This document shows, in pieces, positions 1 to 10,782 of a stretch of DNA of 64,000 nucleotides. The stretch is taken from positions 372,001 through 436,000 of the forward strand of contig NZ_OZ193413.1 of NCBI RefSeq assembly GCF_964275155.1, read 5' to 3'. This DNA is from Curculioniphilus buchneri (GTDB lineage Bacteria > Pseudomonadota > Gammaproteobacteria > Enterobacterales > Enterobacteriaceae). Each line of letters opens with the position of its first letter. The stretch's first letter is position 1. The position numbers were made by a program, and so were the translations under genes. The notes beneath the pieces were generated by a model. It saw only the letters and a list, made by a program, of their open reading frames with translations, did not search any database and had not been told where the DNA came from.

Positions 1-338
1 ATAATTGATTATTATGGTAAACTGATACAATTTTTATATTTTTTGATATCTAATTAATTTTAAATTAAAAATAAAATACGTTTTTATATGCTGATAAATA
101 ATGACCACAAGATATTTATATAGTAATTATATTGTATAACCATAAAAAATACATTTAATCAAAATATTTGTTTTACATACACATGATTATTTCATGTTAA
201 TACAATTCACAATGTGACGTTATTTATGTTTGAAAAACACTGCTAATTTTTTATTCCAATTTCTATTAACTATTAACTATATGATAATCATCACGATTTC
301 AAGATTTCATTTAGCTAATATTATTAGCAATCTTGTTT
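1..338. other. gene-poor AT-rich stretch downstream of mnmG
   Basis: No intact gene is visible. A small palindrome (GCTAATA-T-TATTAGC, 314-328) lies just past the mnmG stop. On the minus strand around 245-330, where enterics have rsmG, one frame reads LIVNRNWNK, which resembles the LIAYVN..HKWNK segment near the RsmG N-terminus; this is too short to call a pseudogene with confidence. A 60-codon open frame on the plus strand here has no family resemblance and overlaps mnmG. Confidence 0.5.
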
Positions 339-2231
339 TTATTCAGTGTGTTGATGTAACATGCCATTTTTTTTCAACCAAATTAATAAAATGGAAATTG
401 CTGCTGGTGTGATACCAGAAATACGAGATGCTTGGCCGATAGAATTTGGCTTATAATCATTTAATTTAGCAATTACTTCATTAGATAGTCCCGATATAAT
501 ACTAAAATCCATATCCATTGGTAATGGAGTATGTTCATTACGTACCTGACGGATAATGTCCTCTTTTTGACGAAAGATATAGCCTTGATATTTGATGTTT
601 ATTTCAATTTGTTGAGCAGCTTGACTGTCAGTCAATGCTGGACTGAAATGATCCAAACTAACTAATTGTGAATAATGCATCTCTGGACGGCGTAGCAATT
701 CTTCACCATTAACTTCGCGTGTTAAGGGACTTTTAAGTATTTTATTGAGCTTTTTTATTTCTTGAGTATTAGGATGTATCCAAATGTCACGAAGACGCTG
801 GTGCTCATATTCAATATTATCTAATTTAGTACATAAACGTGCCCAACGGATATCACTTACCATACCTAAACGTCGGCCAATTTCTGTTAAACGAATGTCA
901 GCATTATCTTCTCTTAGTAATAAACGATATTCTACACGAGAAGTAAACATACGATAAGGCTCTTTGGTACCACGAGTGCATAGATCATCGATTAATACAC
1001 CTAAATAAGCTTGATCACGCCGCGGAGACCAACCTTCCTTGTCTGAAGATAAGAGAGCAGCATTTAAACCAGCTAGCATACCTTGAGCGGCAGCTTCTTC
1101 ATAACCAGTGGTACCATTAATCTGACCCGCAAAAAATAGTCCTGCAATCAATTTACTTTCTAATGTTAATTTTAAATCTCGTGGATCGAAGAAATCATAT
1201 TCAATCGCATAACCTGGCCGTATGATACGTGCGTTTTCTAGACCTTGAATAGAGTGAATAAATTCGACCTGTGTATCGAACGGTAAACTAGTTGAAATTC
1301 CGTTTGGATAAATTTCGTTGCTGCTAAGCCCTTCTGGTTCTAAAAAAATTTGATGAGTATCACGATCAGCAAATCGTATAACCTTATCTTCAATGGATGG
1401 ACAATATCGTGGGCCAGCACTCTTTATGAGTCCAACATACATTGGACTACGATTTAAATTTTTTCGAATAATGTCATGTGTCTTATTATTAGTAAAAGTA
1501 ATGTAACAAGGCACTTGTTTTGGATGTTGTTCTATAGATCCGAGAAATGAAAATACTGGTAGCGGCGTATCCCCATATTGAGTAGTGAGCTGAGAGAAAT
1601 CAATACTTCGTACGTCAATACGCGGTGGAGTACCAGTTTTTAAACGACTTATTCTAAATGGTAAGTCTCGCAAACGATACGAAAGCGAAAGAGAAGGAAG
1701 ATCTCCTATTCGACCACCACTATAATTATTCATACCAATATGAATCTTACCACTTAAGAAAGTACCTACAGTCAGCACGACAGCGCGAGCGCGGAATTTT
1801 ACACCCATTTGGGTTATAGAGCCGATTACTCGATTATCTTCGATGATCAAATCATCCACAGCTTGCTCAAAGATCAGCAAATTAGATTGGTTTTCCAAAG
1901 CACAGCGCACTGCTTGCTTATATAGAACTCGATCGGCTTGCGCACGAGTAGCTCTAACAGCCGGTCCCTTACTTTTATTTAGTATTCTAAACTGTATTCC
2001 AGCTTGGTCAATAGCTTGAGCCATAAGACCTCCCATGCTATCAATTTCCTTTACTAAATGTCCTTTTCCAATACCTCCAATTGCTGGATTACAAGACATT
2101 TGCCCAATTGTATCTATTCTATGCGTTAGTAGTAAGGTTTGACGTCCCATACGGGCTGATGCCATCGCTGCTTCCGTACCGGCGTGACCGCCACCAATCA
2201 CTATGACATCAAAATTATCCGGATAAAACAT
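339..2231 (-). CDS. mnmG: tRNA uridine 5-carboxymethylaminomethyl modification enzyme MnmG (GidA)
   Basis: FAD-dependent partner of MnmE; the complex installs the 5-carboxymethylaminomethyl group on wobble U34 of several tRNAs in the cytoplasm. The product is 630 residues, against 629 in E. coli. The N-terminal dinucleotide-binding loop GGGHAGTEAA is at about residues 13-22, followed by the conserved SCNPAIGGIGKGHL segment (about 47-60) and the GPRYCPSIEDK segment carrying the family's conserved cysteine. The C-terminal helical MnmE-binding region is complete. In enterics mnmG lies beside oriC and is followed by rsmG; here neither neighbour survives as an intact gene. Codon use is A/T-biased like the rest of the window. 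Family assignment is certain from the full-length match. Confidence 0.97.
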   Translation of the reverse strand: MFYPDNFDVIVIGGGHAGTEAAMASARMGRQTLLLTHRIDTIGQMSCNPAIGGIGKGHLVKEIDSMGGLMAQAIDQAGIQFRILNKSKGPAVRATRAQADRVLYKQAVRCALENQSNLLIFEQAVDDLIIEDNRVIGSITQMGVKFRARAVVLTVGTFLSGKIHIGMNNYSGGRIGDLPSLSLSYRLRDLPFRISRLKTGTPPRIDVRSIDFSQLTTQYGDTPLPVFSFLGSIEQHPKQVPCYITFTNNKTHDIIRKNLNRSPMYVGLIKSAGPRYCPSIEDKVIRFADRDTHQIFLEPEGLSSNEIYPNGISTSLPFDTQVEFIHSIQGLENARIIRPGYAIEYDFFDPRDLKLTLESKLIAGLFFAGQINGTTGYEEAAAQGMLAGLNAALLSSDKEGWSPRRDQAYLGVLIDDLCTRGTKEPYRMFTSRVEYRLLLREDNADIRLTEIGRRLGMVSDIRWARLCTKLDNIEYEHQRLRDIWIHPNTQEIKKLNKILKSPLTREVNGEELLRRPEMHYSQLVSLDHFSPALTDSQAAQQIEINIKYQGYIFRQKEDIIRQVRNEHTPLPMDMDFSIISGLSNEVIAKLNDYKPNSIGQASRISGITPAAISILLIWLKKNGMLHQHTE

Positions 2232-5200
2232 AGTAAAACCTCACATTGAACGCTTTTTTGTTAAAAATGTAGGAATAAAATTTACCACAGTAAAATACGA
2301 TTTAATTAAAAGTTCATTCATGACTTTAGAGTATAACATTCATATTTAAAAATCTTTAAGGTTTTTCAATTTTTTAATTCTTGTATTAATGCGATGATCA
2401 TAATCACATTTTATTAAGCTAATAACTGAAAATAATAATTTATTGTAGATCATTTTTTTATAAAGCTAGATTACGATCACATTAATAATGTTTCGATCTT
2501 ATAGATGATTATTTATTCACTATCAGTATAGTACGGAATAATGTTATTAATGTTACATTGTGTTGTCTATTAACTTGTTATTGATAACTATCAATCTTTG
2601 ATATATCAAAGATTTTCCAAAAAAATAATATCATTTTACGAATGTTTAAGAGAAACTCGAATTTCGAATTATAGATAATTATAATCATCTATAATAACAT
2701 ATAAGGAGCATGTTAATCAAAAGAAAGCTAACCGTTCAATTAAACATTAGAATATTTTCTATGCATTACTTTTATCGATAGTATATCGCCAAATGATAAA
2801 ATAATGGTTTTGTTGTTATATAAAATATACAAATTTTTTAAAGTAATGATTGATTAATCATGATAATTTACTGGAATTAAACCTTTTATTACATATATTC
2901 AATAATATGATTGACATCATAATTCATTAAATTAGACATATTCATTCTTTCATTATTTTTATTTAAATTACTTCACTTTATAAAGTCAAACTAATGTTTT
3001 TCATCTAAATTTATTCAAAAATAGTAGTTATCTTTAATATTTTTCAATAAAAAATTATTAAATAATGTCATATATATAACATTATTATACTTATATTTAT
3101 CTCATGATTATAATTATAATCACTAATTTCTAATAACTATGTTATTAATATAACATGGCTAAATTTAAATGGTTAAATAATAAATTATTTAAATAAAACA
3201 TACTAAATAATATTTAAATTTTTAAAATATAAAAATGATAAATTGATAATAGGTCTGATCTTTTAACAGATTTATTTAAGTCTGAAAATAAGATAGTTTT
3301 TAACTAATATATGTATATTTTAAATTTAAAAATTTATTTTAAACACAGTAAATATATTATTTATCATGTAACTAAAATAGTTAGATATATACAATATATA
3401 TATTTTATAATGTATAAATATTAGAATATATAATATTTTTATTTATAATTAACTATTAATTAATCCAAATAGATTATTTGTTTATCAAATTTGTTAATTA
3501 TTTTATATTATACTAGAATAATGGCATTATATACCATATAGAATATGTATATGCTATTAAGAAAGTCAATTACTGAATTACACTCAATTGATAATATAAA
3601 TTCATTTTGAAATGTAGGTAGAATTTTAAGTCTGTACTACAGTGAAATACCTGAAATATCAATTCAAAAAGAAAATAGAAAACAAATAGGAAAATATAGA
3701 TGTATCTATTAACAATAATAAAATATAAGTAAATTTTAGTATGTTCGAAACATGGTGTTTGTTCTTTTTTGACAAAGAGAAAAATTCTTCTTTATAAGGA
3801 AGACATAACATATTTTTTTGAATTTTATCTCAATAATTAAAATTACTATACAAAGTATATAATTGAGAAACCTCAAAAAGGTTTATAACAGGTAATTTAT
3901 AAAAATTATTTATAATTTTTATAAATACAATGAATACATCTTATTCTTATATTTTCTTATAGATCTAATATATTTATTAATATAAATATTCCATTAAAAA
4001 AAAGAGATTGAGTATGGTCATTGATATAATAGAAATATTAAATTTTGATTTAAAAGGATGATCATATAACAATGTTTACTCATATTATGAACTTTTATCT
4101 AGAATTAGATATAATATAATGAATATTATTAAATATACTAAGCTAAATTTAGCATATTACAAAATAGATCCTTATCCTAATTTTAATATATAATTTTTTA
4201 ATCCTTTTAAATATAAATTAGCATTAAAATCTTTGATTAAAGAATATTTCAAAAATATCTATTAAAGGGTATGTCTAAATTGGTATGTTAATGTATAAAA
4301 CATTATCTATTGATAGCATCATCATTAAATGCTCAGATATAATGATATTTATAAAAACATTATTAGTAATAAATTTTAATTAAATATGTAATACATGATA
4401 TGTATAAAAGTACAATTGATTTCCTTAAATTATAAAATTATAAGAATCATTTACATAATGATGTAATTATGTATTCTAGTATAGAATACTACATTTTTTT
4501 CTTAAAATATTTTAAATTATATTTAAAATAATTTAAATATATAAAGTGCTAAATTAATGCTTATCTTATTTTAAGTACTGCAATATCATTGATCAATAAA
4601 TAAATGGATTTTAAATAAAAAAACTAAAATACAGATAGATAATAGCTATTTATTTTTTATAATACTTAATATACAAATTATTTTTTCATTATTCATAGTG
4701 ATAGTATATTAGCTAATAATTAACTGGATTGTATGATTTATAATTTAATAACATAGATAATAGATTATATCTACTAAATTATTATTTGTAATTACAATGC
4801 ACATATGTATTATGTGTATATTGTAATATCTTAAAATTATATTGACTATATTAATTTTAGTCCATTTTTAAATCAAAAATTTAATTTTTAATAATAAATA
4901 TACCATATAAATAGTATAGTACTATTGAAACAACTATTCATGAGTTATTTAACCTAGATAGAATAGATTCTTTAATAATTTCTAGTAGAGATTTTTCAGA
5001 GTATTTAATATTGAAAGATACACACTGTTCTTTAAAAAGATAATTATATATTTAATTTTGATCTAAATATTTCTTATTAATTATAATAAGGTATATAATT
5101 ATAAAATTAAAGTATTTTATACTTTAAGATCAATAATATTATATAAATAATATCGAATAAATGAGATATATTATTATAAGATTCTTATGTCTATGATATT

Positions 5201-5693
5201 TTTAACAGTATTTGTATGTAGCATGTCCAATCAGAAAAACTTTTAACATTTCTATACGGATATTAATAATCTAATAACAAATACATTATACGGACAATGT
5301 TTTAAAATAAAAAGATATTTCATTACTATCACTTAAAGTGCTAATTAAAAATTATTATTGAATAATAATAGTATGTCTTAATAATTAATGATTTTTATTA
5401 CTTATATTGAATTATATCGAGAGTTTAAAGATTATAATTATTTGATATAATTAACTTAATAATATTATTAAAAGATGAAATGTTCACGCTGTGGTTTTTA
5501 TATTATACATATAGAGTATATTATATTATGTATATGTTGTAACTCGATGATAAAATGGTATGATGTATTGATATAACTTGTTTCATTTTTTTATAAAAAA
5601 TACTATTTTAGCATATTCATAAGGTTTAACAAGGTTATTATCAGATCGGTATGTTTTATATTTCATATCATAAACTCATTATGCTAATATAAA
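2232..5693. other. 3.5 kb AT-rich gene-free stretch; possible origin remnant near its left end
   Basis: No intact gene or recognisable fossil was found. The part next to the mnmG start (about 2390-2525) has four GATC sites within 103 bases (2396, 2448, 2475, 2495), each leading an AT-rich 13-mer, then a near-consensus DnaA box TTATTCACT at 2513-2521. In enterics this is where oriC lies. The remaining 3 kb is low-complexity A/T sequence with small chance palindromes. A 33-codon frame at about 5475 begins MKCSRCGF but has no support. Confidence 0.5.
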
Positions 5694-6107
5694 TTACCTT
5701 AACCAACTTTCTAATATAATAGCCGCTGATGTTGCATCTACCTGACTTTTTTTTAAAGCACGATAGCCACCTTGTTCAAAAAGTTTAGATCGGGCTTCTA
5801 CTGTGCTAAGCCGTTCATCATATAGTATTGTTTGTATTCTGAACTGAGTGTGTATTTGATTGGCAAAGTTTCGTGCTCGTATCGTCAGAAATTGCTGACT
5901 ACCATTCATGTTTAATGGTAGTCCTACTATTATTATTTTTGGCTGCCATTCATTAATGGTTTTTTTTACATATATCCAATTGGGCATGCCGTTCCGAGCC
6001 TTAAATATTGTCAGAGGTTGGGCAGTACAAGTTATATGTTGACCAATGGCTACTCCTATGCTTTTTAGACCAAAATCGCACGCCATAATAATATCGCTGT
6101 ACTTCAT
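5694..6107 (-). CDS. ruvX: putative pre-16S rRNA nuclease / Holliday junction resolvase-like protein YqgF
   Basis: RNase H-fold nuclease family protein (YqgF/RuvX), implicated in 5' end maturation of 16S rRNA. It has 137 residues, one less than E. coli. Visible family motifs are the first acidic strand CDFGLKSIGVAIGQ (catalytic Asp at about residue 11), the VGLPLNMNG loop, YDERLSTVEA with the second acidic residue, and the C-terminal VDATSAAIIL with the third. Its ATG shares one base with the TAA stop of yqgE, so the pair is translationally coupled as in free-living enterics. The gene is intact. Confidence 0.95.
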   Translation of the reverse strand: MKYSDIIMACDFGLKSIGVAIGQHITCTAQPLTIFKARNGMPNWIYVKKTINEWQPKIIIVGLPLNMNGSQQFLTIRARNFANQIHTQFRIQTILYDERLSTVEARSKLFEQGGYRALKKSQVDATSAAIILESWLR

Positions 6108-6670
6108 TAGGCATGTCCTACCTGATTTGTAATATTATGAATATTGATACCAAGCATTTGCGCAGCTTGAAACCAACGAAATGCAATAGGTGTATGAAAC
6201 ATAATTTTGCTATCAGCAGGAATAGTTAGCCAAGCATTATTAAGTAATTCACGCTCTAGATGGCCTTGTCCCCAACCAGAATAACCTAATGCAACTAATA
6301 TATCATTAGGTTGGTCAGCAGTACCAAGCGTTTCTAAAACATCTTTAGATGTAGTGATCATGGTTTGCGGTGAAATACCAATACTTGATCCAAATCCTTC
6401 ACGTGGCGTATGTAAGATAAAACCACGGTCATCTGCTAATGGTCCTCCAGCGAATACTGGTTGATTCAATTGATTAGCCAAATTACGATCTTCAGGCATG
6501 ATTTTGAGTTTATGTAATATATTTTCGATAGTAAAGTGTTCAACAGGTTTGTTGATTACAATACCCATCGCACCGCTACTATTATGCTCGCAGATATATA
6601 TTACTGATCGTTTAAACAATGGATCTTGTAATGAAGGCATAGCTATAAGAAAATGGTGTTGTAAATTCAT
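6107..6670 (-). CDS. yqgE: UPF0301 family protein YqgE
   Basis: Conserved bacterial protein of unknown biochemical function, almost always next to ruvX. It has 187 residues, identical in length to E. coli YqgE. The start MNLQHHFLIAMPSLQDP is nearly invariant in the family, which fixes the initiation codon. Downstream, GAMGIVINKP, FAGGPL.DDRGFILH and LVALGYSGWGQGHLE are the characteristic blocks. It lies between gshB (117-base gap) and ruvX (one-base overlap), the ancestral enteric order. Retention in such a reduced genome suggests a useful role, but none can be read from the sequence. Confidence 0.95.
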   Translation of the reverse strand: MNLQHHFLIAMPSLQDPLFKRSVIYICEHNSSGAMGIVINKPVEHFTIENILHKLKIMPEDRNLANQLNQPVFAGGPLADDRGFILHTPREGFGSSIGISPQTMITTSKDVLETLGTADQPNDILVALGYSGWGQGHLERELLNNAWLTIPADSKIMFHTPIAFRWFQAAQMLGINIHNITNQVGHA

Positions 6671-6752
6671 ATTTGAATTATAAAATGTGAAGTCGATTTA
6701 AAAAAAGATGTTCAGTATGTAGAAAGAATGAACATTCATGATTATCCGAAAG

Positions 6753-6767
6753 CGTAATCAGATTACG
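6753..6767. repeat. 7-bp perfect inverted repeat between gshB and yqgE
   Basis: CGTAATC-A-GATTACG lies 20 bases past the gshB stop on the minus strand. On that strand it is followed by CTTTCGG, which is only weakly U-rich, so it may be a degenerate terminator or attenuator between gshB and yqgE, or simply a palindrome. Confidence 0.3.
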
Positions 6768-6787
6768 GCAATATTTATTTTAATTAA

Positions 6788-7741
6788 TCATCGTTTCAAT
6801 GCCAATTTTTTTTCAATTGATTCCATTAACATTCCAGTAATTGAAATAGGAAAGGCTGCTTCAATTTCACGTAGACAAGTGGGACTAGTTATATTAATTT
6901 CGGTAAGACGATCTCCGATAATATCTAATCCTACAAAAATCAATCCCTTTTTCTTCAATATTTTTGCTATATTATGAGCGATCTTCTGATCGCTCTTAGA
7001 TAAAAAACGAGCTTCTCCATATCCACCAGCGGATAAATTACCACGAGTTTCACCTTGTTTAGGAATACGTGCTAGACAGTAAGGCACTGGTTGACCATCT
7101 ATAATCAGTACTCGTTTATCTCCTTCTTTTATAGCCGGCAAATATTCTTGTGCCATGCAAAAACAACAACCATAGCAGGTCAATGTTTCGACAATAACGG
7201 AGAAATTAGGATCGTTTTCTTTAATGTGGAATATTGAATTTCCTCCCATACTATTAAGCGGTTTTAATATAATTTCTCCGTGTTCTTTCCAAAATTCGTA
7301 AATATGATCATAACGTTGACTAAGTAAAGTGTCTGGCATATATCTTGGAAACCAAGATGTAAATATTTTTTCATTACAATTTCGTAAATTTTGTGGCTTA
7401 TTAACAACTAATACACCTTTGTCTTCTGCATGCTCTAATATATAAGTAACATATATAAATTCGGTATTAACAGGAGGGTCTTTACGCATTAATATTATGT
7501 CTAACTCGTTTAATTTAATGTCTTGATCGCTATAAAAATTATACCAAGGATTACCATCCTTTTTGACTGATAAGAGTCGAGTAAAAGCTCTTGCGTCGTT
7601 ACCACGTAAATATAAAAAACTTATTTCCATGTAATGAATTTCATAGCCTCGACGTTGTGCTTCTAACAACATAGCAAAACTACTGTCTTTATTGATATTG
7701 ATGGATGCAATAGGATCCATTACAATTCCAAGCTTAATCAT
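6788..7741 (-). CDS. gshB: glutathione synthetase
   Basis: ATP-grasp ligase joining gamma-glutamylcysteine and glycine to make glutathione in the cytosol. It has 317 residues from the chosen start (E. coli 316). The start MIKLGIVMDPI matches the family exactly; a second in-frame ATG five codons upstream (7756) would sit inside the ribosome-binding site AAAGGAT that serves the chosen ATG with about 7-base spacing, so 7741 is preferred. Recognisable blocks are ILMRKDPP, VNKPQ.LR.CNEK, ILKPL..MGG, the metal/ATP-binding GLDIIGDRLTEIN and the closing SPT motif. gshA is not in the window, so glutathione synthesis cannot be judged complete. Confidence 0.96.
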   Translation of the reverse strand: MIKLGIVMDPIASININKDSSFAMLLEAQRRGYEIHYMEISFLYLRGNDARAFTRLLSVKKDGNPWYNFYSDQDIKLNELDIILMRKDPPVNTEFIYVTYILEHAEDKGVLVVNKPQNLRNCNEKIFTSWFPRYMPDTLLSQRYDHIYEFWKEHGEIILKPLNSMGGNSIFHIKENDPNFSVIVETLTCYGCCFCMAQEYLPAIKEGDKRVLIIDGQPVPYCLARIPKQGETRGNLSAGGYGEARFLSKSDQKIAHNIAKILKKKGLIFVGLDIIGDRLTEINITSPTCLREIEAAFPISITGMLMESIEKKLALKR

Positions 7742-9959
7742 TTTATATCCTTTCATTGAAGAAAGTTGCTTATGTCGAAAAGCAGTAGCCTTGACGTTTT
7801 AATTAATTAATGAATCAAATCCTAGTGTATTTATAAATAATAATTTATGTCATATTTTATTAAAAAAAGACCATAACCACATTATAAGAAAATGTTTATT
7901 TACTAAAAAATCAAACAATAGTATTATATATGCGATGTATGTAGTAGAATTAATACTAATATAATTCTTCTTTCTCATATTTTATTCTATTAATTTCTAG
8001 AAAAAATCTAAATAAGACAATTATGTTATTTTATAATTGACAATTGTAATTGTGCTTATTGTTATAGTGTTTATCTGAACTTATATCACTGTGTCAGTGT
8101 AACTATGTATCAAGTTTAATAAATAAGATATTTAAAAATAATTATATTATTAAATTTTAAGTATGTAATTAGCATCATTGTTATATTATAATTTTACAAT
8201 ATCTAAATTTAGCAAAGCGCAAGAGTAATGACAATTGCTTATCGTCTATGAGATTTTTAATCATGCTATATAACTTCGCTATACTATGTATTGATCAAAT
8301 ATATTAATAAATACGCACCATAATTACTTCATAAACAACACTAAACAAAATAGATAATGTATCTACAATATGCATATAACACTTCATAAATAAGATAAAT
8401 TATTTTTTCAATAAGAAAATGGCATTTTTAGTTTACAGAGTTGAATAATGTAATATCGTTAGTTTAGTCTGATAGATTAATAAAATGCGTTTTGAAGTAA
8501 ATTAAAAAATCCTAGATGTTTAAAAGCAACTGTTTTAGTTATCTAAGTATCAGATATTTCATATTTTTAATATTTGATAGTTAAAATTCTCTATATCCAT
8601 TTCCCGATTTCCATATTTATTTATATATAAATAAGTCAAAATATTTGAAATAAACTGATTGCATCTACAGATATTATCTAAGACTTGTATATTAAAGAAT
8701 TTAATATGACACAAAACATGAAATATATCATTAATTTTGTATGATTTATTTGTTTATTATAAAATAAAATTGATTTTTACTATTTTATCATGGTTTTTCT
8801 TATAACGTAGCAAATTTTTAATGATTGAAAAACTACATAGATCGAGCTGATGTATAGTAATTTAAAAAGTTAATACAGCAATTAAATTTAATATACAATC
8901 CAATATTGCAATTTGATATATATCACATATATATAGATGTAGTTTATTAAATAAATATAATCATTCACAGAATGAATCATATTCTGATATGCTGATCTAA
9001 CGTAATTAGATAAGTAATCATTCTAACATCATCTTTTATATAAAATAAAAAGTGTTTAACATAAAACTATTAACATTTATTTTATAAACAGTCAATAAAA
9101 TGAATCAAAACATACTACAAGTATTCATTGTGTTCACTAACACAAAGTACTTACTTATTAAAAGTCATATAGTCTATAGTTTCAATTGTATCAAAAAAAT
9201 TAATGAAATACATTAATATATAGTTAATATATAATAATATACAATTGTAATCCAATTGTATACGATAATAACAGAAAGTTTTAATAAAGTGACGGCTACT
9301 ATTAGTTAAGTTAGAAACATGTTGTACATATTTCATATGTAATATCAAATATGTACGTATACCTTAGTTTTGACGTTAATATATTCTATAATGTACTATT
9401 ACATACACATTATCATATTGATGATGTATATGTAGTTAATTATATTTTTTAACATCATATTATTAATGATAATGAGTTTTTTAAAAAAATAAATCTGTAA
9501 AAATGTTCTATTACTATAAATAATAAAAATAAAAAAATAATGTTTTGTAAATAAATAGCTTTGCTAAAGTAAATCATTTTTGATTAGGAGAATTTGCAGC
9601 ACTACGATCTCAATCGTAATTAAATCTACGATTATCATCATTCTAATGTTAATTAATAAAAGAAAAATATTTTTTTGATAATGTCGTTGTCACCATGGTA
9701 TTTATCGATACATAACAAAATTTGAACATACATATATTAAGATGTATAATTTTCGATTGTTAGTTATTTGAGGCAATCATGAATTAAGTATGATATACTT
9801 ATGAAAAAAAGACCAATTATTTTGTAAATAGTTCGTTTTATATAGTGTTATATTAGGTGATCTTTTTATAAATGTTATAAAATAAAGTAGAATGCTTATT
9901 ATTATTTGACTAACTTTATAGCTCATTTAAATAATTTAATTAATTGGAGGAGATCAAAG
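7742..9959. other. 2.2 kb gene-free stretch between gshB and rpmB
   Basis: No intact gene is present. A 65-codon frame on the minus strand near 9151-9348 has no family resemblance. Just before rpmB, at 9741-9785 on the plus strand, the translation VSYLRQS*I resembles the RadC C-terminal VSFAERGWI, and radC is the gene directly upstream of rpmB in enterics; the internal stop falls on the Trp codon. The match is too short to be secure. The remainder is featureless A/T-rich DNA. Confidence 0.4.
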
Positions 9960-10190
9960 ATGTCTAGAATCTGCCAGGTTACAGGCAAACATCCGATGAA
10001 CGGAAATAAACGATCTCATGCGATGAATGCAACGAAACGTCGTTTTCTACCTAATTTACATTCTCATCGTTTTTGGATTGAAAGTAAAAAATGTTTCATT
10101 ACACTACGATTATCTGCAAAAGGTATGCGTATAATCGATAAAAAAGGGATAGAGATAATTTTATCTACTCTTCATTTGAATAGCGATTAA
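9960..10190 (+). CDS. rpmB: 50S ribosomal protein L28
   Basis: Structural protein of the large ribosomal subunit, 76 residues (78 in E. coli). The start MSRICQVTGKHPM is the invariant L28 N-terminus; an in-frame ATG 54 bases upstream is rejected because a strong ribosome-binding site GGAGGAGA ends 5 bases before 9960. Conserved features include GNKRSHAMNATKRRF.PNLHSHRFW and the basic C-terminal half. It is followed 17 bases later by rpmG, the ancestral rpmB-rpmG operon; the usual third gene mutM is missing. Confidence 0.97.
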   Translation: MSRICQVTGKHPMNGNKRSHAMNATKRRFLPNLHSHRFWIESKKCFITLRLSAKGMRIIDKKGIEIILSTLHLNSD

Positions 10191-10207
10191 CATTAAGGAT
10201 ACACAAT

Positions 10208-10375
10208 ATGGCTAAGGGTGTACGAGAAAAAATTAAGTTAATTTCTTCTTCGGGTACTGGCCACTTCTATACTTGTACGAAGAATAAACGTAATCAATCT
10301 GAAAAAATTTCACTAAAAAAATTTGATCCAATCAAACGAAAGCATGTAATTTATAAAGAAAATAAAATTAAATAA
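10208..10375 (+). CDS. rpmG: 50S ribosomal protein L33
   Basis: Small structural protein of the large ribosomal subunit, 55 residues, the same length as E. coli L33. It begins MAKGVREKIKLISS and continues with GTGHFYTCTKNKRN, K.SLKKFDP..RKHV.YKE, all standard L33 blocks. A ribosome-binding sequence TAAGGAT lies 9-10 bases upstream of the ATG. It is co-directional with rpmB 17 bases before it and was translated by hand because of its small size. The gene is intact. Confidence 0.97.
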   Translation: MAKGVREKIKLISSSGTGHFYTCTKNKRNQSEKISLKKFDPIKRKHVIYKENKIK

Positions 10376-10782
10376 AATAAATAAAAACCTATAAAAAATC
10401 CATATTAAAATTTATACCTTTAAAAAAGGTGATTGTTTCTTACTCTTTAGTAGACAGTGTTAGGTATTATTAAAAGTGAAAATAAATTTATATTATTTAA
10501 AACTATTCTTTGAATAAATTAATATATTATTTTAAATATTATAAAAAAAAGAAGTAACAAACGCACATTATCTAATCTATAAGTTAATAAAATAAGTTAA
10601 TACAATATGTATTTTAAAAGAAAAGTTATGAACATAGTTTTTCACGTCATTTAAAACGAAATTTTATTCGAATAATCTAGTAATCTGGATTAACGTTTAG
10701 TGATATCAAATGATATGTTTAAATAAAATGAATTCATCTAAAAATAGAATGACTGCAAGTTTCAGGATGATCATTTTCCTGT
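10376..10782. other. gap between rpmG and coaD; mutM absent
   Basis: In enterics mutM follows rpmG here. Only about 400 bases remain and no convincing mutM remnant was found. A short hairpin ACCTTT-AAA-AAAGGT at 10416-10430, followed by a T-containing run, may be the terminator of rpmB-rpmG. rpmG and coaD converge on this gap. Confidence 0.45.
10416..10430 (+). terminator. possible weak terminator after rpmG
   Basis: A 6-bp stem ACCTTT with a 3-base loop starts 41 bases after the rpmG stop and is followed by GATTGTTTCTT. The stem is A/T-rich and short, so the call is tentative. Confidence 0.35.

Noticed and set aside
230..412. 60-codon open frame on the plus strand
   Set aside because: Overlaps the 3' end of mnmG on the other strand, has no family resemblance and the amino-acid make-up of random A/T-rich DNA.
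5475..5580. Short frame starting MKCSRCGF with a later CICC, like a zinc ribbon
   Set aside because: Only about 33 codons, no ribosome-binding site, no further match and no expected zinc-ribbon neighbour; likely chance.
9151..9348. 65-codon minus-strand open frame
   Set aside because: No homologous motif, A/T-driven composition rich in Ile, Tyr and Asn, no ribosome-binding site.
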